64,000 nucleotides of DNA. It comes from Cystobacter fuscus DSM 2262 (GTDB lineage Bacteria; Myxococcota; Myxococcia; Myxococcales; Myxococcaceae). Location of the stretch: assembly GCF_000335475.2 (NCBI RefSeq), contig NZ_ANAH02000011.1, forward strand, positions 62,001 through 126,000, read 5' to 3'. Each line of letters opens with the position of its first letter. Within the stretch, counting starts at the first letter, position 1. The translations under genes and the position numbers were made by a program. Below the pieces are notes generated by a model, which was given only the letters and a program-made list of their open reading frames with translations, ran no database searches and was not told the DNA's origin. Positions 24,112-34,269 of this stretch are shown here, piece by piece.

Positions 24112-25935
24112 ATGGGTTGTGAACGATGTCTGACAGAGCATGAAGCGGGGGCGCCCTGCACCCCCGGCGACGACTTCCCGTGCGACAGCGAGACGCTGTC
24201 CGGCATGGGGTACGGGCCGTTGGTGTTCGTGCGCAAGCTGGGCACGGGGACGCTGGGGAGCGTGTACCTCGCCGAGCACCCGTCGAGTGGGGCGCTCTTC
24301 GCGGTGAAGGTGCTGCATGGCCACCTGGCGCGCACACCCGCGGTGCTCCAGCGCTTCTACGCGGAGGCGCGCACGCTGAAAAACCTCGTGCATCCGAACG
24401 TGGCGCGGGTGCTCGACGTGCGCCAGGCGCCCACTGGCCACCACTGTCTGCTCATGGAGTACGTGGACGGCCTCGCCCTGTCGCGGCTGCCGCTGCCCCT
24501 GCCGCCCGCGGAAGTGGTGTTCCTGCTGCTCCAGGTGCTCGAGGGGCTGGAGGCCGCGCACGCCAGCGGCATCGTCCACCGCGACCTCAAGCCGGAGAAC
24601 CTGGTGCTCACCACCGCGCGCGACGGCTCGCGGCGCGTGAAGATCCTCGACTTCGGCATGGCGAGCACCCTGGCCGAGGGCTTCTCGCCGGAGGAGCTCG
24701 CCGCGGGCATGGTGGTGGGCAGCCCGGCCTACCTCGCGCCCGAGCTGTGGGTGCGCGCCGAGCCGGATGGCCGCGCGGACCTGTACTCGCTCGCGGTGCT
24801 GGGCTACCGGCTGCTGACGGGACGGCTTCCCTTCGGCGGCGGGGGCCGCATGGGGGAGATGCTGCTCGTGCACGAGCCGAGCGTGCCGCTGGCGCCGCAC
24901 CAGTTGGACGAGCAGGTGCCCGCCGCGCTCTCCGCGGTGTTGATGCAGGCCCTGTCGCTGCGGCCGGATGATCGCTTCGCCACCGCGCGCGCCTTCCGGG
25001 CGGCGCTCAACGAGGCGATGCGGCGGCCCGCGTTCGGGTGCATGGCGCCCGCGGCCTTCCAGGTGCGGGTGGAGGGGGCCGGGGGAAGCGGACTGGTGCC
25101 GGTCTTCGTGAACGACGTGAGCGATGACGGGCTGCGCATCGCCTGTGATGGGGAGCTGCCCCGCCTGGGCGCGCGCCTGGAGGTGGAGTTGTCCCTCAAT
25201 GGGTGGGTGCTCGCGTGCATGGCGGACGTGGTGCGCCTGCTGCCCGCCGAGGAGGCGCGGACGTGGGGAGGCCGTCAGGGCTTCATCCTCCAGTTCTCCG
25301 AGCCCTCCGAGGACGTGCGCCGGCTCATCGCCCAGGCCCTGGCGCCGCCGCCGCCGGAGACCCCGCCGGATGCGGAGCTCGCGCGGATCCTCACGCTGGC
25401 GAGCGCGTGCGGACAGGATCCCTACTCGCTGCTGTCCATTCCACCGTATGCGGACTTCGCCGAGGTGACGCGGCGCCTCGCGCTGGCCGAGCGCCGGCTG
25501 GCGCCCTTCTGGCACCGGCCGCTGCCGGCCGAGCAGCGCCAGGCGCTGGAAGCCCTGCACGGCAGATTGGAGGCCGCCCGGCGCACGCTGGGGGAGCCGC
25601 TGGCGCGCGCCCGCTTCGATGCGTCCCGGGGCAACTTCCACGGCGTGGCGCATTGCCTCGCGGCTGGAGTGCCGCATGCGTCGGTCAACCGCCTGCGTCA
25701 GGCGTTCCTCGCCGCCCGGCCGGACGCGGAGGCGCGCGCGCGGGAGCTGTTCGACGGGGGCGTCGTCCTGGAGGCGCAGCACGTGCTCGAGGGCGCGCTG
25801 GCGCGCTACACGGAGGCGCTGCGCGTGGATCCGCTCAACGTGGGCCTCCACCGCTACTACCACGCGCTGGCCAGGCGGGTTCACGCTTCCCGGATGCAGG
25901 CCGCTGGCGCGGAGCAGAGCGCCGCGTCCTCGTGA
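24112..25935 (+). CDS. Ser/Thr protein kinase with PilZ and J-like domains
   Basis: 607 residues from the ATG at 24112 (MGCERCLTEH). The kinase domain covers about residues 35-295: LGTGTLGSVYLAEH glycine loop, AVKVLHGHL lysine, GIVHRDLKPENLV, DFGMAS and GSPAYLAPELW, so it should be active. A PilZ-like domain follows (about 310-405) with VFVNDVSDDGLRIACDG, matching the D/NxSxxG half of the cyclic-di-GMP motif; the usual upstream RxxxR is not clear. Next is a stretch with J-domain character (DPYSLLSIPPYADFAEVTRRL...) and a helical TPR-like end. There is no membrane segment. The protein could link cyclic-di-GMP to phosphorylation, although the weak arginine motif leaves ligand binding open. Confidence 0.9.
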   Translation: MGCERCLTEHEAGAPCTPGDDFPCDSETLSGMGYGPLVFVRKLGTGTLGSVYLAEHPSSGALFAVKVLHGHLARTPAVLQRFYAEARTLKNLVHPNVARVLDVRQAPTGHHCLLMEYVDGLALSRLPLPLPPAEVVFLLLQVLEGLEAAHASGIVHRDLKPENLVLTTARDGSRRVKILDFGMASTLAEGFSPEELAAGMVVGSPAYLAPELWVRAEPDGRADLYSLAVLGYRLLTGRLPFGGGGRMGEMLLVHEPSVPLAPHQLDEQVPAALSAVLMQALSLRPDDRFATARAFRAALNEAMRRPAFGCMAPAAFQVRVEGAGGSGLVPVFVNDVSDDGLRIACDGELPRLGARLEVELSLNGWVLACMADVVRLLPAEEARTWGGRQGFILQFSEPSEDVRRLIAQALAPPPPETPPDAELARILTLASACGQDPYSLLSIPPYADFAEVTRRLALAERRLAPFWHRPLPAEQRQALEALHGRLEAARRTLGEPLARARFDASRGNFHGVAHCLAAGVPHASVNRLRQAFLAARPDAEARARELFDGGVVLEAQHVLEGALARYTEALRVDPLNVGLHRYYHALARRVHASRMQAAGAEQSAASS

Positions 25936-26016
25936 GTTCGCTTCACGAATCCATGCACAGCGGGTAGAGCATGAGCCCCGGCCGAGGGGCGCCCGGCTGC
26001 ATGATTCGAGGGAGCG

Positions 26017-27135
26017 ATGGTGGCGAAGAAGGCGGTGAAGAAGTCTGGTGACACCCCGCTCGCGAAGGAGTGGAAGCGTCTGGAGAAGCAGTTCTCCAAG
26101 GCGCTCGGCAAGGCCTCCATCGGGGGCTACCCCGCGGAACTCGAGCCGCGTGGCATGTCCTTCGCGCACGCGTTCGAGCCCTCCCCGCTGCTCCCCCAGG
26201 ACTATCTCCAGTTCGTGAAGGAGCTGGGTTACCGGTGGGTCAACACCGGTGACACGGCGCTGGGCTTTCTTCCTCCCCGATGGATGCTGAATCTCTCCCA
26301 GCAGATGGGGGAGCCCAGCCGTCCGTGGGATGCGGTGCGCTCGGAACGAGAAGCCGGTACCCACACCTACCGCTTCGTGATGTTCGCCTCCCGCGACATC
26401 AACGACGTCAACGGGTACTGCTTCGGCAAGAGCGAGGCCGGCGGTGAGCTGGTGGTCTGGAACGTGGAGGACAGCCTGCCCGAGAGCGAGCTGGGGCCGT
26501 TCTCCACCTGGCTCGAGGCGGAAATGGACGCGCTGGGCGAAGCGCTCTCGGCGCTGGACGGGGAGGGCGGGGACGACGAGGCGCTGGGAGAGCCGCTGGG
26601 CCTCGAGGGCGAGTCCCTCGAGATGAAGGTGGCGGTGAAGCTTCCCAAGAAGGGGAGCGCGGAGGGGGTGCTGGCCGCGTTTCCCAGGACGGAGAAGGAG
26701 CTCACGCTGAACGGCCGGAAGCTGGGGACGCTGCCGGCGTCGATCGGTGAGTTCTCGGAGCTGGAGCGGCTGTGGCTGGGCTCGACGGGGCTCAAGCAAC
26801 TGCCCGGGGAACTGGGCCAGCTCCGGAAGCTGAAGAAGCTCGATCTGTCCTTCAATCGCGAGCTGCTCTCCCTTCCTCCCGAGGTGGGGCAGCTCCAAGC
26901 GCTCGAGTCGCTCAACCTGAAGAACACGGGGCTCACCACGCTCCCCGAGGAACTGGGTCGGCTCGAGCGGCTGACGTTCCTCGACCTGCAGGCGACGGCG
27001 CTCAAATCCCTCCCGGCCTGTCTCTTCCAGCTGAAGAGCCTCAAGACGCTGGACCTGTACTGGACGCCCATTCCTCCCGAGGAGATCGAGCGGCTGCGAC
27101 GGGCGCTTCCGGACTGCAAGGTGGGGACGCTCTGA
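26017..27135 (+). CDS. SMI1/KNR4-type protein with leucine-rich repeats
   Basis: 372 residues. The N-terminal part of about 190 residues looks like a SUKH domain (LPQDYLQFVKELGYRWVNTG, RFVMFASRDINDVNGYCFGK, WNVEDSLPESELGPFSTWLE). After an acidic linker come about six leucine-rich repeats of 23 residues (LKQLPGELGQLRKLKKLDLS, LTTLPEELGRLERLTFLDLQ). SUKH proteins act as immunity or scaffold proteins and the repeats add a binding surface. No secretion signal is seen. The partner is unknown, and no toxin gene is adjacent. Confidence 0.8.
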   Translation: MVAKKAVKKSGDTPLAKEWKRLEKQFSKALGKASIGGYPAELEPRGMSFAHAFEPSPLLPQDYLQFVKELGYRWVNTGDTALGFLPPRWMLNLSQQMGEPSRPWDAVRSEREAGTHTYRFVMFASRDINDVNGYCFGKSEAGGELVVWNVEDSLPESELGPFSTWLEAEMDALGEALSALDGEGGDDEALGEPLGLEGESLEMKVAVKLPKKGSAEGVLAAFPRTEKELTLNGRKLGTLPASIGEFSELERLWLGSTGLKQLPGELGQLRKLKKLDLSFNRELLSLPPEVGQLQALESLNLKNTGLTTLPEELGRLERLTFLDLQATALKSLPACLFQLKSLKTLDLYWTPIPPEEIERLRRALPDCKVGTL

Positions 27136-27137
27136 CT

Positions 27138-27511
27138 CTACTGCGTCAGGTCGTCCAGCACGTCGGAGAGGGTCGTGGCGTTCAGGGCCCGATCGAACCA
27201 GCGGTCGAGGGTCGCCAGCTCCATGCAGGTGAGGATGCGCTGCCGGGCCGCTTCGTCGACGTACAGACCCCGCGTGGCGAGAACCCGCAGGACGTACTCG
27301 GCACGCCCTCGGATCAGACCCTCTTCCCGGCCCTTCGTCAGACCTTGTTGGCGACCACGCTCGATGAGTTCCTCGCCATAGCTCCGCATCAGCTCCTCCG
27401 CGCGTTGCTCATCCAGCACCGAATGTAACACCCGCCCGGTGGCTTCATGGACGGCCGCGTCCCCGATCCACAGCAGGTAGCGGATGAGCACCACCAGGTG
27501 ACACCTTCTTC
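27138..27511 (-). pseudogene. Rpn/PD-(D/E)XK transposase-like protein, C-terminal fragment
   Basis: The last about 120 codons read HLVVLIRYLLWIGDAAVHEA, LMRSYGEELIERGRQQGL, TKGREEGLIRGRAEYVLRVL and LDRWFDRALNATTLSDVLDD. This is the helical C-terminal half of the Rpn family (recombination-promoting nuclease), including the GRxxGxxxGRxEG motif. The nuclease half is missing: the frame runs straight into the end of the membrane-protein gene at 27514. It is a 5'-truncated relic. Confidence 0.65.
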
Positions 27512-27513
27512 GC

Positions 27514-28497
27514 TCATCCCATGCTTGCGGGCGCGGGCGGCGGGAGGGACCCGGGCGCGCGGCGGCGCAGCGGGTGGGCGGCGAGCGTGAGGAGGCTCGC
27601 TCCCACCACCGCGCCCAGGCTCGTGAGACCCGTGGAGTCCCAGGAGACGATGGACTGGCCACGCAGGGCCTGGAGCCCGAGCACCAGGGTGATGCCCAGG
27701 TAGCCCACTCCCACCGCGCGCACCCACGCCAGCTCCCGCGACTCGGAGCGCTGCTTGCGGCGCGCGAGCCCCAGCGCGAGCAGCGGCAACACCTGGAGGG
27801 CGTGCATCCCGACGAAGTGCGCGGGCCGCATGTCTCCCGCCGTGCGGCTCCACCCCACGAGCGGCAGGCCCGGGCCCCCATCCCGTCCACCAAAGGTGTG
27901 CGCGCCCACCTCGAGCGGCCTCTGGCCGGAGGCCAGCGTCTCGAGCTGCTCGCCGTGGGGCGTGGTCATGAAGAACCCGAGCCCCATGCCCACCAGCGTC
28001 ACGAGCAGGCCCATCCGCAGCGTCGAGGCCAGGACCCGATCCTCCAGCTTCGAGCGCAACAGGACGAGGGCGAAGACCAGCACGGTGACCCACATGACGG
28101 TGATGGCGATGCCCATGGAGGAGAAGACGGCCTGGTCGAACGCCGTCGCGGTGTTGAAGTGACTGCGCACCCCGCGCACCGCCTGGAGCGTGATGGCCAC
28201 CATCTCCAGGTAGCCGCAGGCGGCGATGACGACACCCACCCGGCGCAGGAAGCGGCGGCGCTCCGGCAGGAAGGAGAAGAAATAGAGCAGGGTGGCTTCG
28301 AAGATCGTGAGCGAGACGTAGAACTTGAAGGGCTTGAGCCAGAGCGGCTCGCCCACGAGCTGGCGCGCATCCACCCCCAGCAGCAGGGCGGTGAGCACGG
28401 CGCCCACGAACATGAGCACCGTCTTCACGGTGAGGGCGGGCGAGAGCGCCCAGGCCCGATTCCAGACGTCACGGGGCGAGTAGGTCGTGGTCGACAT
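27514..28497 (-). CDS. Multi-pass membrane protein, function unknown
   Basis: 327 residues from the ATG at 28497 (MSTTTYSPRDVWNRAW); the earlier in-frame start adds only a Pro-rich tail. About eight membrane segments (TVLMFVGAVLTALLLGV, FYVSLTIFEATLLYFF, VGVVIAACGYLEMVAIT and others) and several conserved-looking polar residues (FKFYVSLTIFEATLLYF, SHFNTATAFDQAVFSSMG, RPAHFVGMHALQVLPLL). Two His lie in or near membrane segments, which could ligate haem or metal, but I recognise no family. It follows the ABA4-like gene by 16 bp, so both belong to one operon under the operator array at 29028-29085. Confidence 0.75.
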   Translation of the reverse strand: MSTTTYSPRDVWNRAWALSPALTVKTVLMFVGAVLTALLLGVDARQLVGEPLWLKPFKFYVSLTIFEATLLYFFSFLPERRRFLRRVGVVIAACGYLEMVAITLQAVRGVRSHFNTATAFDQAVFSSMGIAITVMWVTVLVFALVLLRSKLEDRVLASTLRMGLLVTLVGMGLGFFMTTPHGEQLETLASGQRPLEVGAHTFGGRDGGPGLPLVGWSRTAGDMRPAHFVGMHALQVLPLLALGLARRKQRSESRELAWVRAVGVGYLGITLVLGLQALRGQSIVSWDSTGLTSLGAVVGASLLTLAAHPLRRRAPGSLPPPAPASMG

Positions 28498-28513
28498 GGG
28501 GTGTCTCCTGGGG

Positions 28514-28981
28514 CTACAGCGCGGGGGCGGGTTGAGCGGCGGAGGGGAGGGGCGCCACGGCGGGCAGGAAGCGCCGGGTGGCGAGCCGGACCACGGCGTA
28601 GGCAAGATAGCCGGTCGGCCCGAGCATGAAGGTCAGCAGCAGGCACGGCACCACGAGCAGGTGCGGGATGCCGCGGCGCTGCGCATCCGCGAGCACCACC
28701 CGTCCCACCAGGAAGTCGAACGCGAGGTAGTGGATCCACCCCGCGAGCAACATGCCCGGCATCCGCAGCGCGGCCTCGATGTGCGGCAGCGTGTCGAACT
28801 GGCTCAGCAGCCCTGGCAGGTGCGGCGCGACCTTCAGCAGGTACACCCCGCCAATCACCAGCGGCAGCACGTCACTCTCCAGGTACCACCGGGTGACCCG
28901 CGTCCGGGGCGCGAACACCATCGCCGCCCACCCCAGCAGCACCGGGACATTCAGGATCCTCAACCACACGTCATCGCTCAT
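28514..28981 (-). CDS. ABA4-like family membrane protein
   Basis: 155 residues with four membrane segments. GMLLAGWIHYLAFDFLVGR and FMLGPTGYLAYAVVR are the hallmark blocks of the ABA4-like (DUF4281) family; ABA4 is needed for neoxanthin synthesis in plants, while the bacterial members are uncharacterised. It is the first gene of a two-gene membrane operon. Its start is about 47 bp downstream of a dyad and two direct repeats on the same strand, which suggests tight repression of the pair. Confidence 0.85.
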   Translation of the reverse strand: MSDDVWLRILNVPVLLGWAAMVFAPRTRVTRWYLESDVLPLVIGGVYLLKVAPHLPGLLSQFDTLPHIEAALRMPGMLLAGWIHYLAFDFLVGRVVLADAQRRGIPHLLVVPCLLLTFMLGPTGYLAYAVVRLATRRFLPAVAPLPSAAQPAPAL

Positions 28982-29027
28982 GGTCCACCCTCGCAGGGAC
29001 GCGGCAGCGGTTCACGCCCTCATGATG

Positions 29028-29085
29028 TAGACACTGTAAGCGTCTATGTTTTCGTCGTCAACATTCATGTTTTCGCCGTCAACAT
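29028..29085 (-). promoter_or_regulatory. Operator array: one dyad and two 19-bp direct repeats
   Basis: 29028-29046 is an interrupted palindrome TAGAC-n-CT-n3-AG-n-GTCTA. Directly next to it are two copies of ATGTTTTCGYCGTCAACAT at 29046-29064 and 29067-29085, differing at one base and spaced 21 bp apart (two helical turns). Each copy has ATGTT/AACAT ends, so each is itself a weak dyad. The arrangement is that expected for a dimeric repressor or for a regulator that binds cooperatively. It lies upstream of the ABA4-like operon, which reads leftward. Confidence 0.7.
29033..29061 (-). promoter_or_regulatory. Sigma-70-type promoter of the ABA4-like operon
   Basis: On the minus strand TTGACG (29061-29056) is followed after 17 bp by TACAGT (29038-29033). 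The -35 falls inside the first direct repeat and the -10 inside the palindrome, so binding at either site would block RNA polymerase. The ATG of the ABA4-like gene is about 52 bp further on. Confidence 0.6.
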
Positions 29086-29130
29086 GCGGGCGGATGGGAG
29101 CCCTCGTCCTCCTGGAGGGAGGGGGGCGGC

Positions 29131-30680
<1,550 letters not shown>

Positions 30681-30681
<1 letters not shown>

Positions 30682-32309
30682 CAGCTGTTCCTTCGTCCAG
30701 CGTCCCTTTGTCCGTCCGTGGAGGGGGGGGCGCCTCCACTCGAGGTGTCGTGCAGGGTGAAGAAGAAGGTGGCGCCCTGACCCACCCGCCCCTCGCCCCA
30801 GACACGGCCTCCATGGCGCTGGATGATACGCCGCACCGTGGCCAGACCCACGCCATTGCCCTCGAATTCCTGGGGGCCGTGCAGGCGCTGGAAGACGCCG
30901 AAGAGCCGGGACTGATACCCCATGTCGAAGCCCGCCCCATTGTCCCGGACGAAGTAGACGCGCCCCGGGCCGCCCTCCCCGGGCAGGGCGCCGAACTCGA
31001 TCTCCGCCCGGGGGCTCTCCCGGGTGAACTTCCAGGCGTTACCCAACAGGTTCTCCAGCACCGAGCGCAGCATGCGCGCGTCCCCCCGGTCCACCAGCCC
31101 CTCCTGGATGCGCAGGTGCACGGTGCGCTCGGGCTGCCCGCGCTGGAGCTGCTCGGCGGTGGCACGCGCGAGGGCGGACAGGGAGACGTCCGTCTCCTGC
31201 AGCCCCGTGCTGGTGACTCGTGAGAGCGTGAGGATGCCGTCGATGAGCTCGGACATGCGCTGCGCCGCGCCGCGGATGCGCTGGAGGTAGTCCTCGCCCG
31301 TGGCGTCGAGCTGGCCCGGGCAGTCCTCGCTCAGCGCGAGGCTGAAGGTGGAGATGGCGCGCAGGGGGGCGCGCAGGTCATGTGCCACCGAGTAGGCGAA
31401 CGCCTCCAGCTCCCGGTTGGAGAACTCGAGCTGGGCGGTGCGCTCGGCGATGCGGCGCTCCAGCTCCTCGTTGAGCCGGCGCACCTGCTGCTCGGCCTCG
31501 CGGCGCTGGGTGATGTCGGTGACGGTGGCGAGCGCTCCGGTGTAGCGGCCCTCCTCGTCGCGCAGGGGATTGGAGGACAGCATCGTCCAGATGGAGCGCC
31601 CGTCCTTGTGGCGCAGCGCCATGTCGTGCACGGAGCTGTACCCCTGCATGCGCCGCTCGAGGTTGAGCGTGACCTGGCGGTGGCTGTCCGCGTCGACGAA
31701 CGCGAGCACGTGCTGGCCCAACATCTCCTCCACCGTATAGCCGAGCATCCGCGCCATGTAGTGGTTGGCGTAGGTGGTGCGGCCCGCGCTGTCCAGCATC
31801 CAGATGCCTTCCTGGGCCGCCTCCACGATGAGGTGGAAGCGCTGCTCGGTGCGGCGCTGCTCGGCCTGGGCCCGCCGCTCCTGGGCGATGTCGCGCAGGA
31901 AGAGCAGGACGCCGAGCAGGCGCCCCTGCCCGTCTCTCACGGTCCGGGTGCTCACGCGCACGTAGTACCCCGTGGGCAGGTGATCCGCCTGGACGAAGAG
32001 ATCGATGAAGGGGGCCTCCTCGCCTCGCAGCGCGCGGTTCACCGGCAGCCGCTCGGGTGGCACGGGGGCGCGGGTGTCCGGGTCGGAGAACCGGAAGTGC
32101 TGGTACCACTCCTCCTGCGTCATGCTCTTGAGTCCCAGCCCCTGGAACTCGAGGGCCGAGGGGCTGAAGTAGATGATGCGCCCCGTGGCGTCGGAGACCA
32201 TGACCCGCTCGGAGAGCGTGTCGACGAGCGCTCGCAAGAGGGCGGGGTGCTGGAAGAGGCCCTCGGCCAGTGTGTCGGAGAGGTCGGTCGAGGAGGACGA
32301 GGCGCTCAT
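30681..32309 (-). CDS. PAS-domain histidine kinase
   Basis: 542 residues from the ATG at 32309 (MSASSSSTDLSDTLAEGLF). Two PAS domains (ALVDTLSERVMVSDATGRII..., VEAAQEGIWMLDSAGRTTYA... with a PAC segment NPLRDEEGRYTGALATVTDI) are followed by a coiled linker. The kinase core has YSVAHDLRAPLRAISTFS (His box), LENLLGNAWKFT (N box), DNGAGFDMGY and GNGVGLATVRRII. It has no membrane segment and no receiver, which resembles phytochrome-type kinase cores. The gene reads away from the Na+/H+ antiporter across 144 bp and is translationally coupled to the hybrid kinase. Confidence 0.92.
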
Positions 32310-32428
32310 GCCCTGGCAGCAATGCCCCATCCTCCTTCCGGGCGCCAATGTCCGGAGCGCGCCCGGCTCCTCGCCCGCCTTTCGCGTCTCCGCGTCTGTT
32401 CCACCCGGCCTCGTGGTGGGGTAGTATG

Positions 32429-32442
32429 TTTTGACCTCAAAA
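32429..32442. promoter_or_regulatory. Perfect dyad TTTTGA-CC-TCAAAA before the antiporter gene
   Basis: A 6-bp perfect inverted repeat with a 2-bp centre starts 12 bases before the antiporter ATG codon. It directly follows TAGTAT (32422-32427), which could be a -10 element, so the dyad would cover the start of transcription. It lies between two divergent genes. Short AT-rich dyads are rare in this GC-rich DNA. Confidence 0.4.
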
Positions 32443-32453
32443 TTGGTGGGACG

Positions 32454-34064
32454 ATGAACTTCGAGCTGGGCTTCGTGCTGCTCTTCTCCATCGCGACGGC
32501 GGTGGCGATCGTGGCGCGCTACTTCAAGTTTCCCTACACGGTGGCGCTGGTGGTGGCGGGGCTGACGCTGGGGGTGGTGCATGCCTTCGAGCCGCCGCAT
32601 CTGACGAAGGAGCTGCTCTTCGCCATCATCCTGCCGGGGCTCATCTTCGAGGCGGCCTTCCACGTGGAGTTCCGCAAGTTCTGGAAGAACAAGCTGGCCA
32701 TCCACGCGCTGGCCATTCCCGGGGTGGTGGCGTCGGTGGCGATCACCGCGCTGCTCCTGTCGCCGGTGGTGGGGGGGATGAATCTGGTGCCCGGCTTCGG
32801 CTTCCTGTCCGCGCTGGTGTTCGCCGCGGTCATCGTCTCCACGGATCCCATCGCGGTGGTGGGACTGTTCAAGGTGCTGGGCGCGCCCAAGCGGCTCGCG
32901 GTGCTGGTGGAGGGCGAGAGCCTGCTCAACGACGGCACGGCCGTGGTGCTCTTCACGCTCATCGTGGCGGTGGCGTCCGGAGGGCAGTTCACCGTGGGGG
33001 GGGCGACGCTGGACTTCATCCGGGTGGCGGGCATGGGCGGGCTCATCGGGGGCGCGGTGGGCTTCGGCGTGTCCCAGGTGATTCAACGCGTGGATGACGC
33101 CATGGTGGAGATCACCCTCACGGTCATCGCGGCCTACGGCTCGTTCGTGGTGGCCGAGCACTTCCACTACTCGGGCGTCATCGCCACGGTGACGGCCGGC
33201 ATGCTGTGCGGCAACTGGACGGCGCACCTGAGCATGAGCCCCACCACGCGCGTGGCGGTGGCGAGCTTCTGGGAGTACCTGGCGTTCGCGCTCAACTCGG
33301 TGGTGTTCCTGCTCATCGGGCTGGAGGTGCAGCTCGCCTCGCTGCTCGCGTCGTGGAAGCCCATCCTGCTGGCGTACGGGGCGGTGCTCGCCGGGCGCGC
33401 GGTGGTGGTGTTCCTGGTGTCGGGGCTCTTGCGCTTCACCTCCGAGCGCATGCCCTGGAGCTGGAGCGCGGTGCTCACCTGGAGCGGCCTGCGCGGCGCC
33501 ATCTCCATGGTGCTGGTGCTGGGCCTCCCCGACGACTTCGCCCACCGCGAGCTGCTGGTGAACATGACGTTCGGCGTGGTGGTGCTCTCCATCATCGTCC
33601 AGGGGCTCACCATGGCGCCGCTGCTCAAGCGGCTGGGCATCACGGTCGTCAAGGACGTCTACCAGGAGAAGTACGAGCGGGCGCGGGGGCGGATGAGCGC
33701 CATCCACGCGGCCCTCACGTCGCTGGAGTCCATGCGCCGCACGCGCGACATCCCCGCGGACGTGCTCGAGCAGCTCGAGCGCGACTACCAGCTCAAGGCC
33801 GCCGAGGCCGAGCGGGAGCTGTCCGCCCTCAAGCAGCAGACGACGCGCTTCCACGAGGAGGAGCACGAGGAGGCGGTGCGGCGCATGCTCATCGTGGAGA
33901 AGGACGCGCTGCTCAAGAGCTACCAGAAGGGAGCCATCGGCCGGGACGTCTTCGAGCACCTGAGCGCCGAGCTCGACCAGCGGCTCGCCGGGGTGAAGGA
34001 CGCCGAGGGCCACGTGCCCCTGGAGCAGTCCTCCTCCTCCGTCGCCGAGCCGGTGGGGGGCTGA
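32454..34064 (+). CDS. CPA1-type Na+/H+ antiporter
   Basis: 536 residues. About 12 membrane segments with the CPA1 motifs: ILPGLIFEAAFHVEFRKFW, FAAVIVSTDPIAVVGLFK (Asp of the ion site), VEGESLLNDGTAVVLF and WSGLRGAISMVLVLGLP. A cytoplasmic helical tail of about 130 residues (EKYERARGRMSAIHAALTSL...) follows the last segment and may be a regulatory domain. Exchange of Na+ or K+ for protons at the inner membrane is expected. The gene is divergent from the PAS-type kinase. Confidence 0.92.
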   Translation: MNFELGFVLLFSIATAVAIVARYFKFPYTVALVVAGLTLGVVHAFEPPHLTKELLFAIILPGLIFEAAFHVEFRKFWKNKLAIHALAIPGVVASVAITALLLSPVVGGMNLVPGFGFLSALVFAAVIVSTDPIAVVGLFKVLGAPKRLAVLVEGESLLNDGTAVVLFTLIVAVASGGQFTVGGATLDFIRVAGMGGLIGGAVGFGVSQVIQRVDDAMVEITLTVIAAYGSFVVAEHFHYSGVIATVTAGMLCGNWTAHLSMSPTTRVAVASFWEYLAFALNSVVFLLIGLEVQLASLLASWKPILLAYGAVLAGRAVVVFLVSGLLRFTSERMPWSWSAVLTWSGLRGAISMVLVLGLPDDFAHRELLVNMTFGVVVLSIIVQGLTMAPLLKRLGITVVKDVYQEKYERARGRMSAIHAALTSLESMRRTRDIPADVLEQLERDYQLKAAEAERELSALKQQTTRFHEEEHEEAVRRMLIVEKDALLKSYQKGAIGRDVFEHLSAELDQRLAGVKDAEGHVPLEQSSSSVAEPVGG

Positions 34065-34269
34065 GCGCCGGGAGTCGGGAAGTGGGAACGTGTAGGTGGC
34101 GCCCCGCGTCAAACTCCGGGGGTGAAGGATTTGTTCCTGGCCGGGGAGCGGCCGGGGGGAGGGGCGGCTGATCCAACCGCGCTTGGATACCCGCCCGATC
34201 CGCGCTTGTGTACAGTGCGCCGCCCTCGAACCGGACTCCCCTCGAGGGCTTCAGGAAAAACACTGCCTC

